A DNA stretch of 7,135 bases from an uncultured Verrucomicrobiota bacterium (lineage in GTDB: Bacteria; Verrucomicrobiota; Verrucomicrobiia; Limisphaerales; UBA9464), in NCBI GenBank assembly GCA_903925515.1, contig CAIYFP010000363.1, positions 1 through 7,135 on the forward strand, given 5' to 3'. The position numbers and the translations under genes are program-made. Shown in pieces: positions 1-6,813 of the stretch; within the stretch, counting starts at the first letter, position 1, and the number at the start of each line of letters is the position of its first letter. A model generated the notes under the pieces. The model had not been told where the DNA came from and searched no databases. It saw nothing but the letters and a program-made list of their open reading frames with translations.

Positions 1-1
1 G

Positions 2-343
2 CGACGGGAGTTGTACGCCCCGTGGCTGGAGCATGACGACCCGGCAATTCGCGCGAACGCGATCCTGTGCTTGATCCATCAAGCCAACTACCTGCTGGAC
101 CAGCACTTGGCGGCGTTGGAGCGGGCCTTCATCGAGGAGGGAGGCTACAGCGAGCAACTGGCGTCCACGCGCATGGAACGTCGCCGGCAAGGGGGTCAGG
201 GGACGGTGCAAGGCGCCATTCCACGCTGTCCGCAATGCAGCAAGCTCATGGCCCTGCGCACCGCCACGACGGGACCGAATGCGGGCGGCCAGTTCTGGGG
301 CTGCACCGGTCACCCCACATGCAAGGGGGCGGTGGACGTGTGA
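2..343 (+). CDS. Four-helix-bundle suffix domain protein with C-terminal zinc ribbon, 5' truncated
   Basis: This is the C-terminal 113 residues of a gene that begins before the window; the frame is open from base 2 and no true start is visible. The first half is helical, with the segment NAILCLIHQANYLLDQHL followed by an EEGGYSE stretch, which I recognise as the suffix domain found attached to four-helix-bundle (23S rRNA intervening-sequence type) proteins. The tail carries a four-cysteine zinc ribbon: CPQC, then FWGC, then a last Cys in the TCKGAV stretch. This is the pattern of the topoisomerase I C4 zinc finger, so nucleic-acid binding is likely. No enzymatic role is known to me. It has no evident link to CRISPR and probably marks the edge of the defence locus. 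The family assignment is from memory of sequence patterns; the zinc ribbon is directly visible. Confidence 0.72.
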   Translation, partial: RRELYAPWLEHDDPAIRANAILCLIHQANYLLDQHLAALERAFIEEGGYSEQLASTRMERRRQGGQGTVQGAIPRCPQCSKLMALRTATTGPNAGGQFWGCTGHPTCKGAVDV

Positions 344-398
344 GGGCCACTACTGATTGCGCCACGCTGCTTTCATCCATTTGCCTCCATACGTCGCC

Positions 399-2288
399 AT
401 GCCAAGCAACCCATCCACCGCGCCACGGAGCATGAGCCTCCTCATCACCCTTGGCCTCTCGCAGGCCGTCGTCCCTGAGGCCTTTTTCTTGCCGGGCACG
501 CACTTCGACTCGGTGCATGTACTGACATCGGCGGGCACGAAGGCCGAAATGTTGGTGGAGTTCTTTGCGACCCATGCGCCGGGCGTGCGCTGGACCCTGA
601 CGCGGGCGGAGGACTTCGTAGATCTGACGAGCGAAGAGGATCATTTTCGATTCGAGGAGGTGCTGCTGCGTTGGATCCTGGAAATGGAGCCGGACGCGGA
701 GCGCCGGCATGTTTGCCTTGCTGGCGGATACAAGACGATTTCGTCGTCGGCGCAGCGGGCGGCTGCGGCCTTGGGAGCGGCGGAAGTGTTTCATGTGCTG
801 GCGGATTCCTATCTGCCCGGGAAAGACGGCAAGCCGCGCTCACCCTCGACACTTGCGGAGGTGATTGAAGCCAGGGACACCCACCGCTTGCACTTCGTCC
901 GGCTCGGGGGCGAGCCCGGTTGGCCGCAGTTGCGTCGGCTCAGCGCGGCGACGTATCCCTTACAGGTGCGGGTTGGGGAGGGGGGCGTTCGTTGGGTGCG
1001 AGCGTCCAATGAGGAGCTTCGGCATCACCTGAAGGGGATCGTGGAGCAGTCGCAACACATCGCGGCATCATGGTCGGACATGGCGGACTTGCCGTTTGCG
1101 GAGTTGGCGACATGGCCTGGGGCCGCATTGAAGTGGCTGGGGTCACCGGTGGATCCGGAGGAGGATGCGGACTGGATCGCTGGGCTGCCCAAGGTGGAGC
1201 TGCATTGTCATTTGGGAGGTTTTGCGACGGGCGGGGATGCCTTGGAGCGTATTCGCATGGCGGCATGTGACCCGGGCAGGTTGCCGCCAATTCGGCCGAT
1301 GGAGATGCCCGAGGATTGGCCCTTGCCCCAGAAGCCGGTGGGCTTGGAGCGTTATCGGCAACTCGGGGACAACAATGGGTCGGCATTGCTGCGGGACCCG
1401 GGTTGTTTGAAGGCGCAGTGCCGGGAGCTTTACCGGCATTTCGTGGGACAGCGGATCGCGTATGCGGAGGTGCGATGCTCGCCGGCGAACTACGCAACCG
1501 CCGAGCGCTCGCCATGGGAGGTGCTGCAGGACATTCGCGAGACGTTTGAGGATGAGATGCAGAGCGCGGAGCAGGCGGGGCAGTGGATGTGTCACGTAAA
1601 CCTCATCATCATCGGGACGCGCCAGTCGATGGGCGACTACCGGGCGGGGATCTCGCGGCATTTGTCGCTGGCGGTGACGGCCGCGGAGCATGGCCGGGAT
1701 GGGAAGCGGTGTCGGGTGGTCGGGGTGGACCTTGCGGGATACGAGGATCGATCGACCCGTGCGCATTATTTCCGTGAGGAGTTCGTGGCGATCCATCGGT
1801 GCGGTTTGGCGCTGACGGTGCACGCGGGGGAGAATGATGACGCGGAGGGGATATGGCGGGCGGTGTTTGACCTGAACGCGCGGCGCATTGGACATGCACT
1901 AAGCCTTCAGGATTCCCGCGAGCTGTCGGCATCCATGGCGGACCGGGGGATTGCGGTGGAGATGTGTCCCTATGCGAACCTTCAGATCCAGGGCTTTGAC
2001 ATCGGGGCGGGCCCGGGCAGGGAGGGGCGCTATCCATTGATGGACTACCTGCAACAGGGCATCCGGGTGACCGTGAACACGGACAACATTGGGATATCGG
2101 GGGCAAGCCTGACGGACAACCTGTTGCTGGCGGCGCGACTGTGCCGGGAGCTCACGCGCCGGGACGTCTTGCAATTGCAAAGGAACGCGCTGGACGCGGC
2201 GTTCGTGACGCCGGACGTGCGTCGTGGATTGCTGGTTCGCCTTGCCGAGGAATTGACACCCCCGGGAGCCCATGGACGCCGCGGTTGA
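399..2288 (+). CDS. cad1: Cad1: CARF-adenosine deaminase fusion, type III CRISPR effector
   Basis: A 629-residue cOA-activated deaminase. Residues about 12-150 form a CARF domain: a first strand LLITLGLS, the ligand-loop motif TSAGTK (43-48) and LAGGYKT (107-113). A linker of about 110 residues leads to a complete adenosine-deaminase domain (about 263-616). It has the metal pair HxH in ELHCHLGG (H269, H271), an AYAEVRCSP strand, GVDLAGYE, VHAGE (H475, catalytic E478), RIGHA (H499) and VNTDN (metal D562). All core catalytic residues are present. Characterised Cad1 proteins bind cyclic tetra- or hexa-adenylate and convert ATP to ITP; this substrate is inferred here. The start is uncertain. ATG 399 resembles the other starts in this operon. 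ATG 432 begins directly at the CARF strand. A TTG at 357 follows a GAGGG at 342-346 but would add an unusual leader. The gene overlaps the following Nudix gene and heads the effector operon. Confidence 0.92.
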   Translation: MPSNPSTAPRSMSLLITLGLSQAVVPEAFFLPGTHFDSVHVLTSAGTKAEMLVEFFATHAPGVRWTLTRAEDFVDLTSEEDHFRFEEVLLRWILEMEPDAERRHVCLAGGYKTISSSAQRAAAALGAAEVFHVLADSYLPGKDGKPRSPSTLAEVIEARDTHRLHFVRLGGEPGWPQLRRLSAATYPLQVRVGEGGVRWVRASNEELRHHLKGIVEQSQHIAASWSDMADLPFAELATWPGAALKWLGSPVDPEEDADWIAGLPKVELHCHLGGFATGGDALERIRMAACDPGRLPPIRPMEMPEDWPLPQKPVGLERYRQLGDNNGSALLRDPGCLKAQCRELYRHFVGQRIAYAEVRCSPANYATAERSPWEVLQDIRETFEDEMQSAEQAGQWMCHVNLIIIGTRQSMGDYRAGISRHLSLAVTAAEHGRDGKRCRVVGVDLAGYEDRSTRAHYFREEFVAIHRCGLALTVHAGENDDAEGIWRAVFDLNARRIGHALSLQDSRELSASMADRGIAVEMCPYANLQIQGFDIGAGPGREGRYPLMDYLQQGIRVTVNTDNIGISGASLTDNLLLAARLCRELTRRDVLQLQRNALDAAFVTPDVRRGLLVRLAEELTPPGAHGRRG

Positions 2289-2889
2289 ATGGGTGCTTTG
2301 CTCGCCGAGGGCGAGCCTTCCGGCCCGGTGGTTGCCTTTGGCCGGGGCGGTTGCAATGGGGGAAGAGGATCTGGCCGGGGTGCTGGACGGGACCTGTCCT
2401 AAATGGTTGCCACGATCCGTTGCGGAGTCCGACGAGGGGCACAAGCAATGGATCACGTATGGCCTTGTTCGTGAGCCGGGGGGACGCCTTGCTTGCTATC
2501 GACGGAGGGGAACGGAGACGCGACTGCATGGGGCGCGTTCGCTTGGGGTGGGCGGCCACGTGAACCCGGTGGACGCCGTAGGAACGGATGCGGCGGGGTT
2601 TTCGTGGCAGGGGACGCTATGGAATGGCTTCCGGCGGGAGTTGGCCGAGGAGCTTCCCATGGCCGTTCCTGGGGAAACGCGATTCCTTGGCCTGATCCAC
2701 GAGGACATTTCGCCGGTGGGCCGGGTGCATCTGGGCGTGGTCTTCCTGCACGAGACGCGGACGCCCGCGCCGATGGAGCCCGGGGAGTTGCATGGCCTTG
2801 AGTGGCTGATGCCGCCCGCCGGGGAGTGGTCGGGCGAGGATGGGCCTGAATTGTGGTCGCGCCTCGCATTGAGGCTGCTCAAGGCATGA
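2272..2889 (+). CDS. Nudix hydrolase (COG4112-like) translationally coupled to cad1
   Basis: A 205-residue Nudix-fold protein whose ATG lies 17 bp inside the end of cad1, in another frame, implying coupled translation. A GGGAG at 2264-2268 sits 3 bases before the start. The fold shows as a strand LGVGGHVNPVD (91-101), then RRELAEEL (121-128) carrying the catalytic helix REUxEE (E123, E126, E127), then strands FLGLIHED and VHLGVVFLHE. The Nudix box is not canonical: about 16 residues separate the GGH motif from the RE helix, the Glu of Gx5E is not at its usual place (G114), and the closing Gly is Pro129. This resembles MutT-like proteins of the COG4112 type. Nudix enzymes cleave nucleoside-diphosphate-X bonds. 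Given its partner, ITP, dITP or a related nucleotide is an attractive substrate, but that is inference. The N-terminal 55 residues are unassigned. Confidence 0.82.
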   Translation: MDAAVEWVLCSPRASLPARWLPLAGAVAMGEEDLAGVLDGTCPKWLPRSVAESDEGHKQWITYGLVREPGGRLACYRRRGTETRLHGARSLGVGGHVNPVDAVGTDAAGFSWQGTLWNGFRRELAEELPMAVPGETRFLGLIHEDISPVGRVHLGVVFLHETRTPAPMEPGELHGLEWLMPPAGEWSGEDGPELWSRLALRLLKA

Positions 2890-2919
2890 TTTCCAAACAG
2901 ACAAACAAGATACCCCAGC

Positions 2920-4029
2920 ATGACACTCCTCACGTTTGCATCGCGCCAGACATGGCCGCAGGTCCTTGCCATCCTCGACCAGACGCCGGCAAGGCTCGTG
3001 TTGTTCCATTCCGATGACCCCTCGGAGTCCAGGCGACCGGCGGAGCGGGTGAAGGATTTTGCAATCGCGACGGGTCGCCTTGCGGCGGAGGCCATCGAGC
3101 TGGTGCAGGTTCCCACGACGGACTTGAAAGGCCTTGAGGACGCGATCGCCGACACGGCGCATCGGCTGGAGCTGGGTGAGGACAATTGCAAGTTCCACCT
3201 GACGGGAGGGAACAAGTTGATGGCGCTGGCGGCGTTTGACTGGTGCCGGTCGGCGGGGAGCCCGTGCTTTTACATCGAGAAGGAGCAGAGGGTCATTGCG
3301 TTTGTGCCCCAGCAGGGCCGCCTTGAACAGGGCATCTCGCGAACGTTGAACGAGAACCTGGCGGCGGGCGTGGATCCCGTGGACATGGTGCGTTGCCAGC
3401 TCGACGCGGCGGAGGTGGTGGATGGCGGGCAGTTGCTAACGTTGAATGCCGATGGCGAGCGGTTCCCCTGGCAGGAGATTGGGCCGCGCATGGAGGATGG
3501 CCGCTATGACTTCAGGCGGCTTCTCCATGTGGAAGGCAACGAGCCTCCAGCAAGGGCAGGGGATCGGCTCGAGCTCGCCACGGCCGTTGTCATTCTCAAG
3601 AACGGCATCCCGAGGGTCCGGCGCGGGATTCGGACGGTGTCGTCTCGCCGGAGTGGCGACGGGCGGGACGAGGGCGAGCACGACCTGGTCTTCAATTGGC
3701 GGGGCCGACTTTGGATTGTGGATTGCAAGGACCGCGTGAGCCCGGAGCAGCGCATGGAGAAGCTCCGCGCCGAGCTGGCGTCGGCATTCTTCAGTGATCG
3801 CGCCCGGGAGTTGATCGACCAGGTCGAGGAGGAGTTGAGGGAGAAGGAACTGAAGACGCTTAAGGAGGACTTGCAGGCGGTTGCGGAGGCGGGCGGCCAG
3901 ATGGCCAAGACGATCGTCGTGCGGCGCGCCCTTCCGCCACAGGCCATGGACTTTGCGAGGTCGAGGAAGATGCACGTGGTCCTGCGGAGCCAACTCTTCC
4001 AGCAGATGCAGCAGGGGCTGTTTGCCTAA
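2920..4029 (+). CDS. card1: Card1/Can2: CARF-PD-(D/E)XK nuclease, type III CRISPR effector
   Basis: A 369-residue protein (the family is typically about 370) with an N-terminal CARF domain, about residues 1-135, that includes the ligand-loop motif HLTGGNKLMALAA (93-105). A middle region of about 60 residues follows, then a C-terminal DUF1887-type nuclease domain. The nuclease core is visible: E218 in DRLELATAVVI, D255 in GEHDLVF and the D-x-K pair D268/K270 in LWIVDCKDR. Characterised Card1/Can2 enzymes bind cyclic tetra-adenylate as dimers and then cut single-stranded nucleic acid or nick supercoiled DNA with Mn or Mg. After the DxK strand there is a long charged helical stretch (about 273-322, rich in E, K, L and R), followed by GGQMAKTIVV and a final strand-helix HVVLRSQLFQQM. 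The gene starts 30 bp after the Nudix stop, so it is probably co-transcribed with it. The start directly precedes the first CARF strand; no Shine-Dalgarno is seen. Confidence 0.92.
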   Translation: MTLLTFASRQTWPQVLAILDQTPARLVLFHSDDPSESRRPAERVKDFAIATGRLAAEAIELVQVPTTDLKGLEDAIADTAHRLELGEDNCKFHLTGGNKLMALAAFDWCRSAGSPCFYIEKEQRVIAFVPQQGRLEQGISRTLNENLAAGVDPVDMVRCQLDAAEVVDGGQLLTLNADGERFPWQEIGPRMEDGRYDFRRLLHVEGNEPPARAGDRLELATAVVILKNGIPRVRRGIRTVSSRRSGDGRDEGEHDLVFNWRGRLWIVDCKDRVSPEQRMEKLRAELASAFFSDRARELIDQVEEELREKELKTLKEDLQAVAEAGGQMAKTIVVRRALPPQAMDFARSRKMHVVLRSQLFQQMQQGLFA

Positions 4030-4080
4030 TGTCGCGCATGTCACCGGCTCCCAGTTTGTGGACGAGCAAGCCATGGACGT

Positions 4081-4096
4081 CCCAAGACGTCTTGGG
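4081..4096. promoter_or_regulatory. Perfect 16-bp palindrome, candidate operator
   Basis: CCCAAGACGTCTTGGG reads the same on both strands, with no mismatch and no spacer. It lies in the 115-bp gap between card1 and the CARF-winged-helix gene, ending 48 bases before that gene's ATG. This is the largest gap between the effector genes. As a hairpin it would give six pairs and an ACGT loop, and no T-run follows, so it does not look like an intrinsic terminator. A dyad this perfect suits a dimeric DNA-binding protein, and the next gene encodes a putative winged-helix protein. Binding by that protein is inference only. No convincing -35/-10 pair accompanies it. Confidence 0.42.
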
Positions 4097-4144
4097 CAGT
4101 CGAGCGCTTTCCGCATCGTGAAATCCTTGCCCTGACAACAACGC

Positions 4145-5344
4145 ATGGCCTCGAAGAACCTTCGCAAAGTAGCCTCGGGACGTCCCGAGCCCTCGGTGTC
4201 GGAGCCCGACTGGACCCTCCTTGCCGTCACGGGGATGTCGCCCGCGATCCTGACGGAGACGATCTGGGCGTTGGCGCATGAGTCGGAGCCGATCATTCCA
4301 TCAAGGGTGATCGTGGTGACGACGGCGGAGGGGCGGCGTCCGTTGGAACGGTTGTTTGCACCCGTCGCGGAGATGGGTGGGAAGAGCCCGTGGGAATCGT
4401 TGCGGCAAGCGCTCGGGGATGCGGGGCATGACCTGACCGGGCGGCTTCGCTTCGGGCTGACCGGCGACGACGTGCGGGTGATCACGTCGGCGGATCCCGG
4501 CCGCGGCGAGACGCGGGAGCTGGCGGACATCCGGAGCCCCGGGGACAACGAGGCGGCTGCGAGCTTCCTGTTGGAACAGGTGCGCGGCTTGGTGGCGAAC
4601 CCGGACGTGCGGGTGGTGGGTTCGCTGGCCGGGGGACGCAAGACGATGGGGGCGTTGATCTATGCGTGCTTCACGCTCGCGGGTCGCGAGACGGACCGGT
4701 TGACGCATGTGTTGGTGAACCCGCCGTACGAATCGTTGCAGGGCTTTTGGTTCCCGGGCCAGCCGGGCGGCGCGCTCAAAACCCATGACGGCAAGGAGCA
4801 TGTGCCGTCGAAGGCAACGGTCGAGTTGGCCGACGTCCCCTTCGTTCCCATCTCGAACTTGTTTCATCGCGAGCTGGGACGTGCGCCGGGTGGCTTCCAA
4901 AGGTTGGTGGACCAATGCCGAAACGAGGTGCGGCAACGGTCGTCCGAGCATTTGCAAGTCACGCTGGAGGTCCGGCGCGCGCGGCTGGAGCTGAATGGGC
5001 GTACGCTGGACCTGGCCCCCCGCGAACACGTGGTGCTGCTCTTCCTTGCGTCCAGGCTCAAGCACGGCGGCGCCCCGATCCTTGCCTACAACGACGCGAT
5101 CGACCCGCTCCACGCATTCCAGGCGGACATGCGGCGCGAGGCCGATCCCCGGGACTTCGGCGACGTTCGCCATGGCGACGCCTTCGGGCAGGGATTCCTG
5201 GACATCGACATCCGGCGCGCCTTGAGCTCGTTGAAGCAGAAGCTTCGCAACATGGACGCCAACGGGGCGCGCCTCGCGGACCTGCTGCCCGAGCGCGGCC
5301 GGTTCCACCTGGACCTTCCGTCGCCCCAGCTCCGCCTTCGCTAA
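4145..5344 (+). CDS. NE0113/TIGR02584-family CARF protein (predicted ring nuclease) with C-terminal winged-helix-like region
   Basis: A 399-residue protein. Residues about 22-245 match the NE0113 CRISPR-associated family: LLAVTGMSPAILTETIWAL (25-43), IVVTTAEGRRPLERL and the signature SLAGGRKTMGALIYA (160-174), followed by VNPPYE and VPFVPISNLF. The family carries a Rossmann-like CARF fold and is commonly annotated as a ring nuclease that degrades cyclic oligoadenylate and so switches off the effectors. Activity is not proven by sequence. Residues about 270-392 form an extra region resembling an OmpR/PhoB-type winged helix: a strand VRRARLELNGRTLDLAPRE, a helix HVVLLFLASRL, a putative recognition helix DIRRALSSLKQKL and a closing hairpin GRFHLDLP. 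An insertion of about 35 residues separates the first and last helices. A cOA-responsive transcription factor is therefore possible. The gene ends 8 bp before cas1, and a palindrome lies upstream. The family call is firm; the winged-helix call is moderate. Confidence 0.85.
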   Translation: MASKNLRKVASGRPEPSVSEPDWTLLAVTGMSPAILTETIWALAHESEPIIPSRVIVVTTAEGRRPLERLFAPVAEMGGKSPWESLRQALGDAGHDLTGRLRFGLTGDDVRVITSADPGRGETRELADIRSPGDNEAAASFLLEQVRGLVANPDVRVVGSLAGGRKTMGALIYACFTLAGRETDRLTHVLVNPPYESLQGFWFPGQPGGALKTHDGKEHVPSKATVELADVPFVPISNLFHRELGRAPGGFQRLVDQCRNEVRQRSSEHLQVTLEVRRARLELNGRTLDLAPREHVVLLFLASRLKHGGAPILAYNDAIDPLHAFQADMRREADPRDFGDVRHGDAFGQGFLDIDIRRALSSLKQKLRNMDANGARLADLLPERGRFHLDLPSPQLRLR

Positions 5345-5352
5345 TTCCCGCC

Positions 5353-6396
5353 ATGCCCACCGCCATCATCCTTCAACCCGACGCCCGCGTCCGGCTCGAC
5401 CGCGAGTCCCTTGAGGTCGTGGGGCGCGAGCCCGAGTCCGAGGGCGAGACGATCCTGCGCGAGATCCCGCTCCGGGACGTGGAGCGCCTGATCCTCGCGG
5501 AATCCGTGCAAATCACGTCCCGGGCGATGGGGACGGTGTTGCGACGCGAGATTCCGGTCGCATGGCTGTCGCATTCTGGGCGGTTCCTTGGGGCGTTTGT
5601 TCCTGCCACGCCGGCGCATGGGGCCGCGCGGGTCCGGCAATACCAACGAACGTTGGACCCGGCATTCGCCCTCCAGGTGGCGGGCCGGATCATCATGGCC
5701 AAGTTGTACAACCAACGCCGCGTCCTCCAACGCCTCCAAGGCGCCCGCAAGGACGACCCCAGCAACCCGGAGTCCAGCGAGCGGGATCAGGTGGTCCGCG
5801 ATGCCCTCGCCTTCATCGACGACCTGTTCCGCACATGCCGGAGGTCCGAGACGCTGGACGAGCTGCGCGGGTACGAGGGCGCCGCGACGGCCCGCTATTT
5901 CTCGGCATGGGCACGCTTCCTCCCGGGGGAATTCCCGTTCGAGCGTCGATCGACCCGGCCGCCCCTGAACCCGGTCAACGCCTGCATCTCGTTCGGTTCC
6001 ACGCTCCTCTACAACGAGTTCGCCGCCCTGTGCCATGCGCGCGGGCTCGATCCCGCATTGGGACTGCTCCATGCCACCGAGGACGGGCGATGGTCCCTGC
6101 CCCTGGACCTGCTGGAACCCTTTCGCCCCGCCCTCGTCGAGGCGCTCGCGATGGATTGCTTCAGCCACCAAATCCTCAACGAGTCCCACTTCGAGCCCAT
6201 GAAGGGGGGCATCTACCTCAACGACGCCGGACGCCGGAAGTTCATCCTCCAGTACGAACGCCGCATGGAACGTCAGTTCATGTCCGAGTTCTCCGGACAC
6301 CGCACCACCTTGCGGCAGGTCATGGATGACCAGGTGGTCCAATTCAAGGCCAACCTTGAGGACCCCACCCGCTTCGAGGCCTTTCTCATGAACTAA
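5353..6396 (+). CDS. cas1: Cas1, CRISPR adaptation integrase
   Basis: A 347-residue, full-length Cas1, the metal-dependent integrase that with Cas2 inserts new spacers at the CRISPR array. The N-terminal beta domain (about 1-85) includes VERLILAESVQITSRAMG and IPVAWLSHSGRFLG. The C-terminal helical domain carries the three metal ligands: E175 in LRGYEGAATARYF, H240 in GLLHATEDGR and E255 in DLLEPFRPALVE. The NPVNACISFGSTLLYNEF helix is also typical. It is a stand-alone protein, with no reverse transcriptase or Cas4 fusion. The start follows the previous stop by 8 bp and lacks a Shine-Dalgarno, so translation probably depends on upstream ribosomes. The open frame continues upstream as far as 4915, but that stretch is out of frame with the CARF gene it overlaps and is not part of Cas1. 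Confidence 0.98.
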   Translation: MPTAIILQPDARVRLDRESLEVVGREPESEGETILREIPLRDVERLILAESVQITSRAMGTVLRREIPVAWLSHSGRFLGAFVPATPAHGAARVRQYQRTLDPAFALQVAGRIIMAKLYNQRRVLQRLQGARKDDPSNPESSERDQVVRDALAFIDDLFRTCRRSETLDELRGYEGAATARYFSAWARFLPGEFPFERRSTRPPLNPVNACISFGSTLLYNEFAALCHARGLDPALGLLHATEDGRWSLPLDLLEPFRPALVEALAMDCFSHQILNESHFEPMKGGIYLNDAGRRKFILQYERRMERQFMSEFSGHRTTLRQVMDDQVVQFKANLEDPTRFEAFLMN

Positions 6397-6537
6397 AACC
6401 AGAATCCCCGGCAGCTCCAACCCGTGCCTCGTCCAAGACCCGAACCCTCCCCTGCACCGGCCGGCGGGGGCACAGACTGGTGGTTCGATGCCTTCCCGGT
6501 CGCCCCCTACGCCACCAAGCCGCCCGGCTCCAAGCAA

Positions 6538-6813
6538 ATGCTGTATCTCGTCGCCTACGACATCGCCAACCCCAAGCGCTTGGTCCGAGTCGCCAAGACC
6601 TGCGAGGACTTTGGCGTCCGCGTCCAGTACAGCCTCTTCGAGTGCCGGCTCGAGCCCGACGAGTTCCAGCGCCTCTGGAAGGCCATCCTCGCCGAGATGG
6701 ACGACGACGAGGACCGCGCCGTGGCCTATCCCCTCGACGCAAGGGCGACCCGGGAAACCCTGACGGCCGGCACCATGGTCTGCTCCGAACGCGCCGTTTG
6801 CTACCTCGTCTAG
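6538..6813 (+). CDS. cas2: Cas2, CRISPR adaptation subunit
   Basis: A 91-residue Cas2 of normal size; two dimers of Cas1 bridge a Cas2 dimer in the spacer-integration complex. The ferredoxin-like fold is visible: first strand MLYLVAYDIANPKRL with the conserved Asp8, then VQYSLFECRLEPDEFQRLW, which matches the usual Cas2 second strand and helix, and a final strand ERAVCYLV. The ATG at 6538 begins exactly at the first strand. The frame stays open upstream to a GTG at 6424 and would add 38 residues rich in Pro (PRPRPEPSPAPAGGG, then DWWFDAFPVAPY). That start would shorten the gap after cas1 from 141 to 27 bp. Neither start has a visible ribosome-binding site. I prefer 6538 because the family rarely has an N-terminal extension. 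Confidence 0.92.
   Translation: MLYLVAYDIANPKRLVRVAKTCEDFGVRVQYSLFECRLEPDEFQRLWKAILAEMDDDEDRAVAYPLDARATRETLTAGTMVCSERAVCYLV

Noticed and set aside
1143..1895. Minus-strand open frame opposite the deaminase domain of cad1
   Set aside because: The plus strand encodes every adenosine-deaminase motif here; the antisense translation has no domain features.
2084..2092. Asn instead of a second Asp after the metal-binding Asp in the deaminase (VNTDN rather than TDD)
   Set aside because: Many bacterial adenosine deaminases read NTDN at this place, so it is not evidence of inactivity.
4081..4096. Palindrome read as an intrinsic terminator after card1
   Set aside because: No run of T follows on either strand, and the dyad has no loop beyond its own centre.
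4301..5308. A 335-codon minus-strand open frame opposite the CARF-winged-helix gene
   Set aside because: Its composition is that of a shadow frame rich in Arg, His and Pro, it shows no motifs, and the plus-strand frame has clear family signatures.
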